Part shown: one piece after another, positions 1-11,800 of the stretch | Numbering within the stretch: the stretch's first letter is position 1 | How the letters are laid out: the number at the start of each line of letters is the position of its first letter | Origin: Gymnorhina tibicen | Lineage: Eukaryota; Chordata; Aves; Passeriformes; Artamidae | Assembly: GCA_013399875.1 (NCBI GenBank) | Contig: VXAZ01006779.1 | Span: forward strand, 899,648-963,647 | DNA: 64,000 bases | Reading direction: 5' to 3' | Translations under genes and position numbers: made by a program | Notes under the pieces: generated by a model | Database searches by the model: none | Seen by the model: the letters and a program-made list of their open reading frames with translations, nothing else | Told to the model about the DNA's origin: nothing

Positions 1-3000
1 CATACCCCACAGTTAAGTAGCCTTCTGTCATTATTTTTGTGTGTGCAACATAAAGGAATTAAAACAAAATCTAACATCTATAAAAATTTCTATTTACACT
101 TATGCCAACTTCCTCTTACTTTTTTCTTATTCCTTTTCATATCAGAATTCTTCATGCACTTTTAATAAGAACTGATTTACCCCCAAAGTTTCCCTAGAAA
201 TTTCTTTTTTTTTTTGTAGCTGTCACTGTTGTATGTTCTTAATCATAAAGTATCTTGAAAGTGAATCATTTTATTCAGACTGAATAACTAAATTCCCAAC
301 AAAAGCATACTAATTAGAAGAAAACTGAGAAATAAACTGGAGGGGGAGATATTCAATTACCAGAGATTCTCAACACACTAAATGTTTAGTAAATTCTTTG
401 TCTGCTGCACTTATATTGTTTTTTAACTCTCTCCTCTCAAGAATGCATAAGTAGCAAAGGTTATCTGAGGACTGTTTGGAGTACTGATTGAATGAAACAA
501 AAAACCTGTTTAAAGGTCTAAACTGAGAGAGAGTGAACCGTTAGCTGCAACGCAGAATATAAACCCAAATATAGCTGTTTCTTTATACTACTCCATAGCC
601 AGTGAAAAATATAGGTAATTTCTCACTGGCTAAAATGCAGTGCTCTGATTGCACTGTAAACAATAATTCAAGAAATACAAATGAGAGCAATAGTGGTTAG
701 AAGTTAAATGTTATCTATTTGTCATAACATTCTGTTGTTAATTCATTTCCCTCCTATTATCATCTCTAAGTGGTAATTGATCATTAACAGAAAGATTAAG
801 TAAATTGTTTTTAAACACCATAATTATCATCATAGTAGATTATTATCATTAATAATTGTATTTTACATCTGCCACCTTATGTACAGAAGGTGCAAATAAA
901 TACAGTTCATAGAAATTCAACAACCTTTGGCAGGAATCATGTCACTCATTCCACTACAATGTGTTTTCTGTAGGAGTGACAAAGAAATTATCCATTCAAA
1001 ACACGGAGAGTATTTAGATTGGATGCATGAAATTACCCACAGTAACCTTGGTATGTCTTAAAAGCCCCATGCATCTCCACCTACTCTGATATTGAAAAGT
1101 AGCTAAGGCTACAGATTTAACAGCATGGGGTTGCTTTGCAACGCTTTGAGAATTGGTTCCAAAGTGACTCACTGACAACAGTGTCACTTGCTCTGTCACT
1201 ATCAGTTCTGGCAGCATCTGCCTTTTTCCATGAGGTCTTCCATCCAACTAAGAAATCAACATATCCTTTCTGCTTCTAACCATGGTGAGCTTACTTTCTG
1301 AAAATTTAGACTACAGGGCAACATAAAGTGAAGCAGACCATATGTAATTATCTAATTATAATCACAGTGGTTTAGGCTCATGATTTTCAGAAATATCTAA
1401 GAATCGCAGTTGTATTCAGATTTTCAGGAGTGCTCCACTCCTTGTAAAAACATTAAATGGGATGCCCAAGTGCTTGCAACAATCCAAATGTTCCTAATGA
1501 CAGCAGCAGGAGCTGAGCTGAAGATACCAAGCAGTTTGTCTTTGAGTCCAAAATACATCTTTAGTTAAATATTTGCATAAAGAAAGCTATAAAAATAAAA
1601 AGAAAATAACAGAAATGTTCTAGAGTATATATTTCAAGTTTTGTCTTGAATTCATGACAATTATTTTATTCTCAGTGGCTTCCGTGGAAAATATTTTGAA
1701 TTTGTAAATGTGATTGCCAGTGCTCACAAGAGAAGGACCTGTAATTAAGCACTCACTACTTTTGCTTTCATTGCAAAATGAGCAGTATTTATATAGAGAG
1801 ATCACTTTAGACACTTAAATTGGAAAACATAAACATCACTTGTGATAAGTTGAGCATACTTCCTATAAGAGACTACAAATGCAAAGTACTGAATTGCTAT
1901 CCTATTGTATCACTATTTTCTTATCTATATCACACACTAAATCACAAGTATTTAAGGAACAGCATAGAGTAAACCAAAACTTAAAGTATAGCAAACTATT
2001 ATGGACTTGTACTTAATGATTTCACAATTTTATCTTTAAAAGTAATAATTTTTAGCCTCAGCCTGTGAGGTTAAGCAAAGTAATAACAGTTTAGGGAAAA
2101 ACATTTGCATGAAATGTACCCAATGAGTAAGTAAAAATCAAGTTTTCACAAGGAGTTTTTGAGTAGTACAGATGTTGAGCATGCTTTGTTTAGGTGATTT
2201 TAGGGACTCAACTGAGGTGTGACTTGGAGGACTTAAGATAGGAACCTAATTTCCTTAGTCACTGGAGAGAAAAATTATTCTTCCAATAGAGATGATTTAG
2301 AGCACCTGGCCTAGATCCTAAAGTAAATGGTTTGACCATATTCTTAAGAGTGTATGAATTGTAGTAAAAATTGTGTTATTATATCTTGTGCCAGAGTGAT
2401 AAAGAAAATATGAAAAGGCTCTGGCAAGATATTTAAGAAGCAGGGTTGTTAAGCAGAGCATTACAAACTCTATGTCCCATCCCTGACAATATACTTTTAT
2501 CATGTTAATGTTTCACATGTATCTTTCAATTTAGATTTTATAGAGGGAGTAAGTGCATTGATTTACTTCATGGTGGCGGTGTGATCACTGGAATATTACC
2601 AACCGACCTACCTGACAAATGCCAATTACATGCTGCCTGGGATTCTGATAAAGGAAAGACATCTTCTCCTGAAAACTTTTTCTATCCATAAGGCATGCTA
2701 CACCTTGATAATTCTTTATAAACACTATATAATTTACATAAAAAACAAATTAATTCAAGCTTTTAGACTATACCCCCAAAAATATTTCTCTCATTGTATT
2801 ATTTTGTTTGGTTTAATTGGATTAATTTCTAATCAGTAGAATGGATATTAGCAGAACAATTCTTCATTGGTTATGACACACAATGAAACTGATCATGTGG
2901 ACTGGTTTTCCACATAAGTCCTCAGAGTTACAGAAAGCTACACTGTCTAAAGCACGAATGTATTGGCAAAGTCAGATTTTTCACAGAAAGGGGAGGTGAT

Positions 3001-4552
3001 AAAGGTGGGATCTTTCATATACAACAATTAAATCAGGATTAAAGCAGTTACTCAGGAACTTGATTAGTTCTCCTCAGCCCATTGAAATATGGAACCTCAA
3101 TATTGTCTGGAAGAAACTCTTCTTTATAAACTTGAGGAATTTCTAGAACTGAGCATTTTCTTCCCCTCTTGGTAAAACTGTACTACCATACAAAGATGTT
3201 TTAAGATCTTCAAAGAAGATTAAGTATTGTCCTTGCCTCAGTATTAGGACACACATCTGAGCATGCGTGGCTCCAAACAACTGCTTCTATAATTATTTCT
3301 ACATTATGTTGTTAAACAGAGTACTCTCTGTTACAACAAGTATTCTCTATGCAACAACTAGCACTCTTCGGAGGCAAAAGCTGTGGGCTTGACTTTCTTG
3401 AGCTTAGAAAATGAACTGATATTTCCCATTTCCTGAACGCTTGCTCCAAAAAGGGGGATATTAATGTCTGTGGAATTATTCTCTGACATGCAACGGGGAG
3501 GTTTATTTTTAGAAAACTATATGACAACAACACCTTATCAGTAGGAAAAAACCCAACAAATGCTTATATGAATATTTCAGTATTCAAAAATTGTACCACC
3601 ATGATGAACGTAATTTTCCCTTTAGGGAGGTGGAAGGAGGATGGCCTCAAAAACACAGTCTACTAGCTCACCTCAGGGGGTGATAGAGTTCTGGCTCAGG
3701 AACTGCCATCTCTGGGGAACCTCCATCATGTGGATTATCCTAAACTAGGGTAGGATTAATCTCAAAATAGGTTTTGTTTCTGCTCATTTTCCCTTGAAGT
3801 ACTGGTGACCCTTGGACATCCACGATCTCTGCAAGATGATACAGCTGCAAGACGTATTTTTCTACATGTGGACTTTGGAATCCACAGAAGAGAACCAGAA
3901 ATTTTTAAGCATGGTTATGTTATGTCTAATGAGGCCATAAACCCTTAGTCAGAGCAGTGGATTAGAGACTGGAAGGAGCCTTTCAATAACTGAAGTTTTA
4001 CAAGCCCATCCCGGGTCATGCGTGACCTGCATCAGACCCATGGTGACAAAGCCTGGATTTTTTTCCTCACACAAGGTCCCAGCCCCTCTGCAGGGCACAG
4101 AGCCACATCTAGGAGACGTATGACTTCATCTCACTGCTGTGCTAAACCACATCTCCCTAGTTCTAGGAGCATGTGCATCAGATGCTGCTATTTATTAGGC
4201 TGATTATCTGTAGCTGATGTAGCAGGTTTAACATATTGAGTATATGCTTATATATTTACATGATCCTTTCCTTTGAGTATTACACTGTAGTTAAAACACC
4301 AGTGAAAAAATATGAACTATTGTCCTAGGATTCTTCCTAAACAGACAGAAATCGGTGCCTTTACAACCTGGGTCAGGATAAAAATTAACATACCTTGGTA
4401 ATTTAAGATAACAGTAATATTACAATACACTGTCTGTTGGGTTTGGGTTTTGTTGTTTGTTGGGTTTTTTTTTGTTTTTTTCCTGAGGAAACATTAAGGA
4501 TTTAGATGAAAGAGAGATAAATTCTTTTATTTCAATATTTTTGCCTTTAAGA

Positions 4553-4568
4553 ATCATGATATCATGAT
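4553..4568. repeat. 16-bp perfect palindrome
   Basis: ATCATGATATCATGAT is its own reverse complement. It has no loop, lies in AT-rich intron and may be chance. No function is assigned. Confidence 0.6.
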
Positions 4569-5849
4569 CCACTGCAATGCAATACCTTGGCAACTACCAG
4601 AAAGGCAAAAAAAAGTACAAAGAAAATTCAGGAGAGGATCATCTTGCACAGTACAAATATGGTGATAGATTAGAAAAAAAGTTTGAATAGCATTTACAGT
4701 TGTTTCATTGAAAGGCATTATTCATTTAAGTCCTTTGATGCTAACCTGGGTTATTTCTTAATGGTTGTTTTGCTGATGAGAAGTAATGATGGCTATTTGC
4801 TATTCCTATCAGACCTGAAAAGCTTTTGGCAAATGGTGGTGTAAACTGCTAGTGTGGAGAAACAACAACAAAAAAAGCTCTCTTTGTAGTAAAAAACAAA
4901 CAAAAAACCACCTAACCTCTTTGTAAGTAAAAATCAAACCCCAGAACAGCTTTTGAGCCTTAAAAACTAAAACTAATCTAATCACATCAGAGGCACTGTA
5001 AACGTGTGCTGTATTTCAGTCAATATGACTGATTACCTGTCACTTACTCAGCTCTGATTTCTTCCCGCTGTGCGCTTTGGAACCATCTTTGTTTTAGAAA
5101 TTCAGAGGCAGCATGTAGGAAATGTTAGCTCACCTCTGCCTCCTTTTCCTGAATACTTTTGGGAGCTAAGTAATTAGCCCTGTCACTTATTTCAGCTTAA
5201 AAGCTTCAACAGCATCATCACTCATTTGTTTTTATCATCCTCATTGATGCCTCTCAACATGAAACAAAAAGTCCTGACCAAGCAATATTTATTGCTACCA
5301 GCTTTCCTATACATGAAAATATCCTGACTTGCATGCAATATATGTGACTGAAATCAGCAAAGGGGGAGCTAGTTGCAGAGTCCAGTTTCATACTGCAGTT
5401 TGAGGAAAGTCAGGGCTTTCTCCTTTGGTACATTCCAAAAGACAGGAGCAAGCTTAGAAAACACATTTAAAAGAGATTTATGCAAGTAGAAGAAAGATTT
5501 TTGTTGGCAGAGAAGTCACATAAACAAAATTTGACAGAACTGTTTGAGCAGCATAACCAGCTGCTGCGTAAGTTTGTTTGAGCTCCTTGTTCCATCATTC
5601 CTGGAAGCTGAAGAGAACAAAAGGTTTTCAGGACCTTTGGGAGTAAAAGGCTATTACTCAGGTCTGTTTCAATATACCTGTATAGCAAATGGAGGTAGTA
5701 GTGCATACAGGCAAAATGGACAATAAAAAATGAATAATGCTAAACTGTCACAGCAAGTCCACAGCAAGAAGGAAGGTCTGCTGGAAACAGAAAAATAAAA
5801 ATCTACAAAACTGTCTTTCTGTCTCATTTCATGTACAGCATATACTGAT

Positions 5850-6030
5850 CATTTCAAATGTCCTCTGTACAAAGACCAAGCCTGTCTAAGTTCAAGAAGC
5901 ATTTGGATGACACTCTCAGGCACATGGTGTGGTTCTCAGGGTGTCCCGCGCAGGGTCAGGGGTTGCAGTCAGTGATCATGATGGGTCCCTTTCAGCTCAG
6001 CATATTCTACAATTCTACTACTTGAGGGAG
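5850..6030 (+). mobile_element. CR1 LINE 3' end, 5'-truncated
   Basis: The stretch resembles the 3' terminal part of avian CR1: a segment on AAGAAGCATTTGGATGACAC, then CTCAGGCACATGGTGTGGTT, then TGATGGGTCCCTTTCAGCTC, ending in the imperfect octamer repeat near 6004-6020 (ATTCTACA ATTCTACT). Only the 3' UTR and the last coding bases remain, as is usual for 5'-truncated CR1. The 5' limit is approximate. Confidence 0.8.
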
Positions 6031-7540
6031 AGGAGGGAGGGAATGAGGATTTCATGCTATATATTATATTCTCTTGAAGTTTTTTCTGTGAGCTGGCAGC
6101 AATATACATTATTTGTTTTCATTTATTTTATTCTGAAAGTATGCTGTCACAGTAGAACCATTAAGAGCTTCCATATTCTGTGAAGATAATATTACAGGAG
6201 GACAATGGCACTGTAATTACACACTACCTCTTCAAAAATCTCATTCTTGCAGGGTTAAAGATTGCTTCAGAGTTTCAAATTAATCTAGATGACCCCATCT
6301 TTATTGCTGTTGAATTTCTGGAAATGATGAAATGCCAAGTCATTGAAAATAACTGGTAAAAGCCTAAACAATCAGAAATGAGTAATGTAGTCTTTCTTTG
6401 ACTTCATCTAAGTTCCCTTTGCTTTACAGCCAGGTACAATATTTTATAGGGAAATGTTTGTTTTAATGAATCTGAGTGATCTTGAGATCACTAAAACCAG
6501 ATGAATTTCGCAAAGATGGAAAAATCTATTATCACATGCTCTTACATTTCGCGTTCACTAAAACTGTGGATATAAACAGCGATTGCTGCAGCAATAATTT
6601 CTGTTATCCAATATAAGTGCCTGTAAAAGACCTGGAAATCAGGACTAGAATTATGTTGTGGAAACTTAATATAAGATTCAAGTGTAGGCAAAGGTCTTTT
6701 CAGTCTCTTTTCTGCATGACTTGCATAGCAGAGACCCAGTAATACATGTGTTTGTAAGTGACATTAAATAATAGGAGGATTTGTGATTGTATCATGAGTA
6801 CCAGGTTAAAATTCTATTCTTTAGTTAGAGTCACGGAAGTACAGCTAAGAAATAGCTGAGACTATCTTGTCGTGACACCATTTTATCTCATAATAATCCT
6901 TTCCTGCTGTTAGAACAACACTAAGAAGTACAGCTTCCTTTAGTATGTTCCCTTGGAAAAAAAGTAGTGAAATGATTGCTCAATCTTTAGTAGCTCAGGC
7001 AATAGGTAATACAAAGCTATATACAGTGATGTCCAGACAAGAATGCTGACACAAGCTGACTTTACTTATGGGGATTTTCTCTAAAAAAAAGGCAAATTTT
7101 GCCTTCTGGTGTACTTTGCATGCTGATGGGCAGAGGGGGGAAACAAACAGAAGAGATTTTTTCAGAGCCAATCAAACAGAAAATTATTTAGGTACCACAG
7201 CCCAAATAACTATCTCACAAAAGAGTAAGCTTGTTCCTAATCCAGCAGTGATAATGTCATTTTGTTCCTCACCTGAAAATACTGTAAAGCTGAGAAAGCT
7301 GACACAGCATGCGTTGTAAGGAGATAACAACAGGGAACAGCATCTGCTGTTTAATTCAGCGGCTGAATGTGAAAGTCATCTATCCTGCTGTTACATAATA
7401 TGCAGCTTCTCAGAGCCTCATTTTGTGATGTGTGACTGAACCACTGCCGGGTGGAAATCTCTGAGACATCCCCCTAATGTGCCTCCCAGTAGTCACAGTT
7501 GCCTGTCCTGCTATACTATTGAAAAAGAGGTGCAAATTTC

Positions 7541-7563
7541 CTCCTACATGTCGCATGTAGGAG
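7541..7563. repeat. Inverted repeat, 10-bp perfect arms, 3-base loop
   Basis: CTCCTACATG at 7541-7550 and CATGTAGGAG at 7554-7563 are exact reverse complements separated by TCG. It could extrude as a short hairpin or be a dimeric factor site. There is no flanking terminator-like or transposon context. Confidence 0.7.
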
Positions 7564-7625
7564 AACCGAGCAGGCCATTGCCGATGCTTTCTGAAGGGGC
7601 TGCTCTGTGAGAGCTGCAGAACATT

Positions 7626-7661
7626 GACCCAAGAAAACAAAATGGACCCAGGAAAACAAAA
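7626..7661. repeat. 18-bp tandem duplication
   Basis: Two head-to-tail copies of GACCCARGAAAACAAAAT differ at one base. It looks like a replication-slippage duplication with no sign of function. Confidence 0.75.
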
Positions 7662-8177
7662 TGATGGGGCTAACTTTGCTGAGGGACAGGAGGAAGTGAA
7701 TCAAACATCCTGGGCTCAAAACCAGCTCCAAAAGTTGCTGGCAGTTTGACAGCAAAGACTACTACATGAAGAAAGGTGAGCGCTGCCTGGCCCCTGTAAA
7801 TATTGGTCATGGTGGTGTTCACTGGCAGAGAGGTGCAGCTAAACAGGGAATATGGGCACCTCTGGAACTGTGAAGTAAGTCAGGGCACCATGTTACAAAC
7901 GCAGGCCTGCTGCTACTGCTGTTGCTAAAATCAAGGCTGCCTCAAAATACTTTGGACTTTTTCTTTTAGTCCTATTAACTATTATGTCTAGAATTTTCAA
8001 CATAGCTGTTCCCCTCAATGAAACCATTTTCTCCTCACGTGTCAGTAGCAATACTTATTTTAAAAGTGTGTAAATTTTTGTGGTTTGTTTTTAATTTTTT
8101 ATTATAACTTGTAGTAAATAATCTGAAAGTAAAAGTGTTCTAAGATAAGAATTGTTCAGCTCTGAAATTTTAGTAAG

Positions 8178-8192
8178 AGCTCCCTCTGGTGG
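8178..8192 (-). promoter_or_regulatory. CTCF-like core motif
   Basis: The - strand reads CCACCAGAGGGAGCT. It matches the consensus I recall for CTCF (CCASYAGRKGGCRSY) at 14 of 15 positions; the exception is A for C at position 12. It lies ~490 bp upstream of the EC3 exon. A motif alone does not show occupancy. Confidence 0.4.
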
Positions 8193-8679
8193 CTCTTGTA
8201 TGAACAATGTATCTTCTGTAAAGAGTTGTTCATGTGTTTATAATACTGAATTATAAAGAAATGCGTGGAAACTTTTCCCACTGAATTTTCCTTTCAACTA
8301 CTATGAAAATCATAAATATATTTTTGGAAAAAAAAATCGGAAGGAGGAAGAAAGTGCTTATAAACATGTACTATCTATAAGTACAATTTAAGTCAAAAGA
8401 GAGTCAATCGTGAAAAATTAAAGATAGAAATATAGATAGATATCTCAAGATATATAGATGCTAAGGCCTTTACAGTTGCAATAGACAAAATCTAGAATCT
8501 ATGGGAAATCAATAGGTAAAACACAAATATATTTTTCAAAACCTTTGTTGTTTTCATCTCCTAATTTTAATAAGATTATTTAAATATTTTTATTTTGCAC
8601 AGGCTCCATGATTTTAATCAGAAATCCTGTGTTAGTTACCGAGAAATCCCAAGAATGACTGTCTACCACTTTGTCACAG

Positions 8680-8867
8680 GTATCTTCCATTTAAAAGTAC
8701 CTGAGACCTCTCACGTTGGTTCTGCTATTGGACGGATCAGAGCTGTGGACCCTGATTTTGGGAAAAATGCAGAAATTGAGTACAACATAGTTCCAGGAGA
8801 TGGAGGAAACTTGTTTGACATCACAACAGATGAGTACACCCAGGAAGGAATCATTAAACTGAAAAAG
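8680..8867 (+). CDS. CDH12: CDH12 coding exon, first half of EC3 (188 nt)
   Basis: The acceptor is TTTGTCACAG and the donor AAAAAG|GTATGT. The exon opens with the last two bases of a split serine codon (phase 1 from the missing upstream exon), then IFHLKVPE, and ends on a codon boundary after GIIKLKK. It encodes 62 residues of the third cadherin repeat, including the calcium-site stretch [14 protein letters not shown] and [14 protein letters not shown], which I recall nearly unchanged in mammalian CDH12. The 188-nt length is usual for this exon in type II cadherins. An ATG-initiated frame from 8595 reads through the acceptor, but its first ~28 residues are intronic and unlike any cadherin. 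The exon is internal and has no start codon of its own. Confidence 0.95.
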
Positions 8868-11800
8868 GTATGTGGCACCAATGGGTGGATGTGCCTATGA
8901 CTCAAATGAGAAACTAGGTAAGAGAGTGAAATATTGTGCAATTTCACATCAAAAGCAGCACACGAGAGTAGTGCTACATAAGTAGTTTATATCTCTATTT
9001 GAATCCACGGTTGTGATCTTCTTTTTAAATGCATTGGAGTTTAGTCGTTCATTTCATATACAATCAGGTATGACGTTTCATAAATAGTGTCATGGCGAAG
9101 AAGTAATTCTTATCCCATCTAGAAAGGACAATTTATCTTTCATAGGAAGTTTTCTACCTAAAACCATACAAAAAACCATTTTAGTTCAGAGCATGGAATG
9201 ATAAAGCTATATTTCATGTTAGATACAACGTATTTCATTTTGACCTATAAGCATTTTAGTTTGAAAATTTTGACTTTGTGTTTGCTATTTGAATATTGAA
9301 TCTGTTAAACAGTACTGTGGTGGACAGTTTTTATTCAGGGTAGAAGAGTCCTAGATGGTTGCAAACAGCCATGTCCTACTTCCAGTCTCGTGATAGTGTC
9401 CCAAATAGCTGGTTATCAGATACTTAAGCAGGGGAACACACTGCATCTCAGGTGTTCATGTTGCTTAAGTGCTCTAGAATAAATTGAAGATTACTGAATT
9501 TATGAATTTCAAAGATGGAAAAGACACATTTTATTTAGAATTTAGTGATTAAAGCACTCAGTAGGAGAAATCCAAAAAAAGGGAGTGTCACATTTTAACC
9601 AGTTGTTATTTTATGAGCCTAGGCATTTACATGTACACCAATGATCAACTTGTTCAGTAGAAAGAAATCTGAACCACCAGCACGTTTTGGAAGGCACAGT
9701 TATGTTTTATAGACAGCTCAAGCTTGTAGGTGTAAATTTTGTGAAAAAACCAAACTATTAGCTGAACACTTCACAAGAGTCTGGGAAGGAAAGCGTTCTG
9801 GACATGTATATTAAAAAAAGCTTTAGGAAAAGTGAAGCTTTAATTCTAACAAAATTTAGAATGTAGGTGCTTAACTTCCCTCAGCTCTGACCATAGATCT
9901 ATATTTGCATTATAGTCATTCTAATAATGGAAGTCCTGGCCTCAAGCTCCTGACCTGGGAAATAGTAAATTATCCATGGGTGCATTAAAGGACAAGATTA
10001 TGTCAAGTCACTGACTCTTATGCTAGTTTTAATGACATAAGACAGAAGCCACCATGCTCACAGGAAGTAATTTGTCAATGAGACACAAAATCTTTGACCT
10101 CTTCACACCCCGCTTCGTTACTGACTAAAAGTTTGAGTGTACTGTTTCCTTCTAATGGGAATTCATAGACTTTGTTTCATTTTTAAAAACCCTTCTGATC
10201 ACCTTTTTCCCTCTATGCAGATGACTCAAAAATGGGTCCATCTGGAGCTGTCAGGCTGAGCAGCTGCATACCCCTCCATATGCACTGCCAGTTGGAAATT
10301 GCAGTGAGTGGGAACCATTAAAAAATTAATATTTGATCATAAAGAGCAGGTTTTTGATAGAATTCAGTTCTCCTTGCATTAGTCCTAAGCCTCATCTGTG
10401 CTACTTGTTTTTATGCACAACAACAGAATTTTTCATACATGTGGTTAAGTGTATTTATTACCCACTGCTGGTAGTCCAGGTTGGCAGTGGTGATGTTGAT
10501 AAGAAGGGTGCCAGGGGAATTAAAAAGGGCTGGAAGGCTCTGGGTCAATTGGTTCATGGGACAGGAGCGCAGGTGGTGTTCAGCTCAATTCCTTCAGTAG
10601 CAGAGACAAATGATAAATGGAACAGGAAAACCCGTGTAATCAATAAGTGGCTTAAGGGCTGGTGGAGCACAATTTTGGTTTTTTTTGATCACGGGTAAAC
10701 TTTTACGGCACCAGGCCTGCTAGAGTCAAATGGGCTCCATCCATCCAACAAGGGCAAAAGGATTCTAGCCCATGAGTTGGCAGGGCTGATTGAGAGGCCT
10801 TTAAACTAGGTTCAGAGGGGGAAGGGAATGAAACCAGGCTCTCCAGAGATGAGCCTAAGGGTGGTAAACCGGAGTCAGGGGTGGAATCAGCCCAGCTGAA
10901 GTGCATGTACATTAATGCACCCAGCATGGGCAACAAACAAGAAGAGCTGGAAACCACGGTACAGAAGGAAAGCTATGATGTAGCTGCCATCACAGAAATG
11001 TAGTGGGATGACTCACATGACTGGAGTGCTGCAATGGATGGCTACAGGCTCTTCAGAAGGGACAGGTGAGAAACGAGAGCCAGTGGGGTGGCTCTGTAGA
11101 TTAGGGAGTCTCTTGACACAATAGAATTTGAAGTCAGTGGTGATAAGGTTGAATGCCTATGGGTAAGGATCAGGGGGAGGACCAACAAGGCAGACATCCT
11201 GGTGGGAGTCTGTTATAGACTGCCCAAGCAGGATGAAGAAGTGAATATATTATTCTATAAGCAGCTGGAGGATGTTTCAAATCACCAGCCAGGGGTGGGG
11301 CTCTGCTAGCCCTTCTGTTTACAAACAGAGAAGGGTTGGTGGGAGATGTGGTGGTCGGAGGCCATGTGGGGTACAGTGAGCATGAAATAATAGAGTTTTC
11401 AATGTTTGGTGAAACAAGAAGGGACATCAATAGAACTTCTACACTGGATTTCTGGAAGGCAAACTTCAGCCTATTCAGGATGCTGATCAGAAAATACCTT
11501 GGGAAACAGCCCTTAAAAACAAAGGGGTCCAGGAAAGATAGACATACTTCAAGAAAGTAATCTTGAAGAATCAGGAGCAGGCTGCCCCTCTGTGCCTAAA
11601 GACAAGATAGCAGGAAAAACAACCAACCTGTGTGGGCAGGGAGCTTTTGCAGGAACTAAGGGGAAAAAAGAGGGTGTATCATCTTTGGAAAAATGGGCAG
11701 GCAACTCAGGAAATGTTTGAGGATGTCATTAGGGCATGCAGAAAGAAAATCAGGGAGGTGAAAAAAACATATTGACACAACCACTTCTATATCCAGGTAC

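Larger units (their letters stand above)
1..8679 (+). other. CDH12: CDH12 intron, 3' portion before the EC3 exon
   Basis: AT-rich noncoding sequence ending in the acceptor TTTGTCACAG at 8670-8679. It holds a CR1 3' end near 5850-6030, an 18-bp tandem duplication at 7626-7661, a perfect 10-bp-arm palindrome at 7541-7563 and a CTCF-like site at 8178-8192. No exon with cadherin similarity was seen in it. From 1 to about 5850 I see no gene or repeat I can name, only short AT-rich and G/T-rich runs such as 4438-4482. Confidence 0.8.

Noticed and set aside
8595..8900. An ATG-initiated 101-codon frame around the EC3 exon
   Set aside because: Its first residues before 8680 and last residues after 8867 are intronic read-through. 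The exon borders are set by AG/GT and the cadherin phase.
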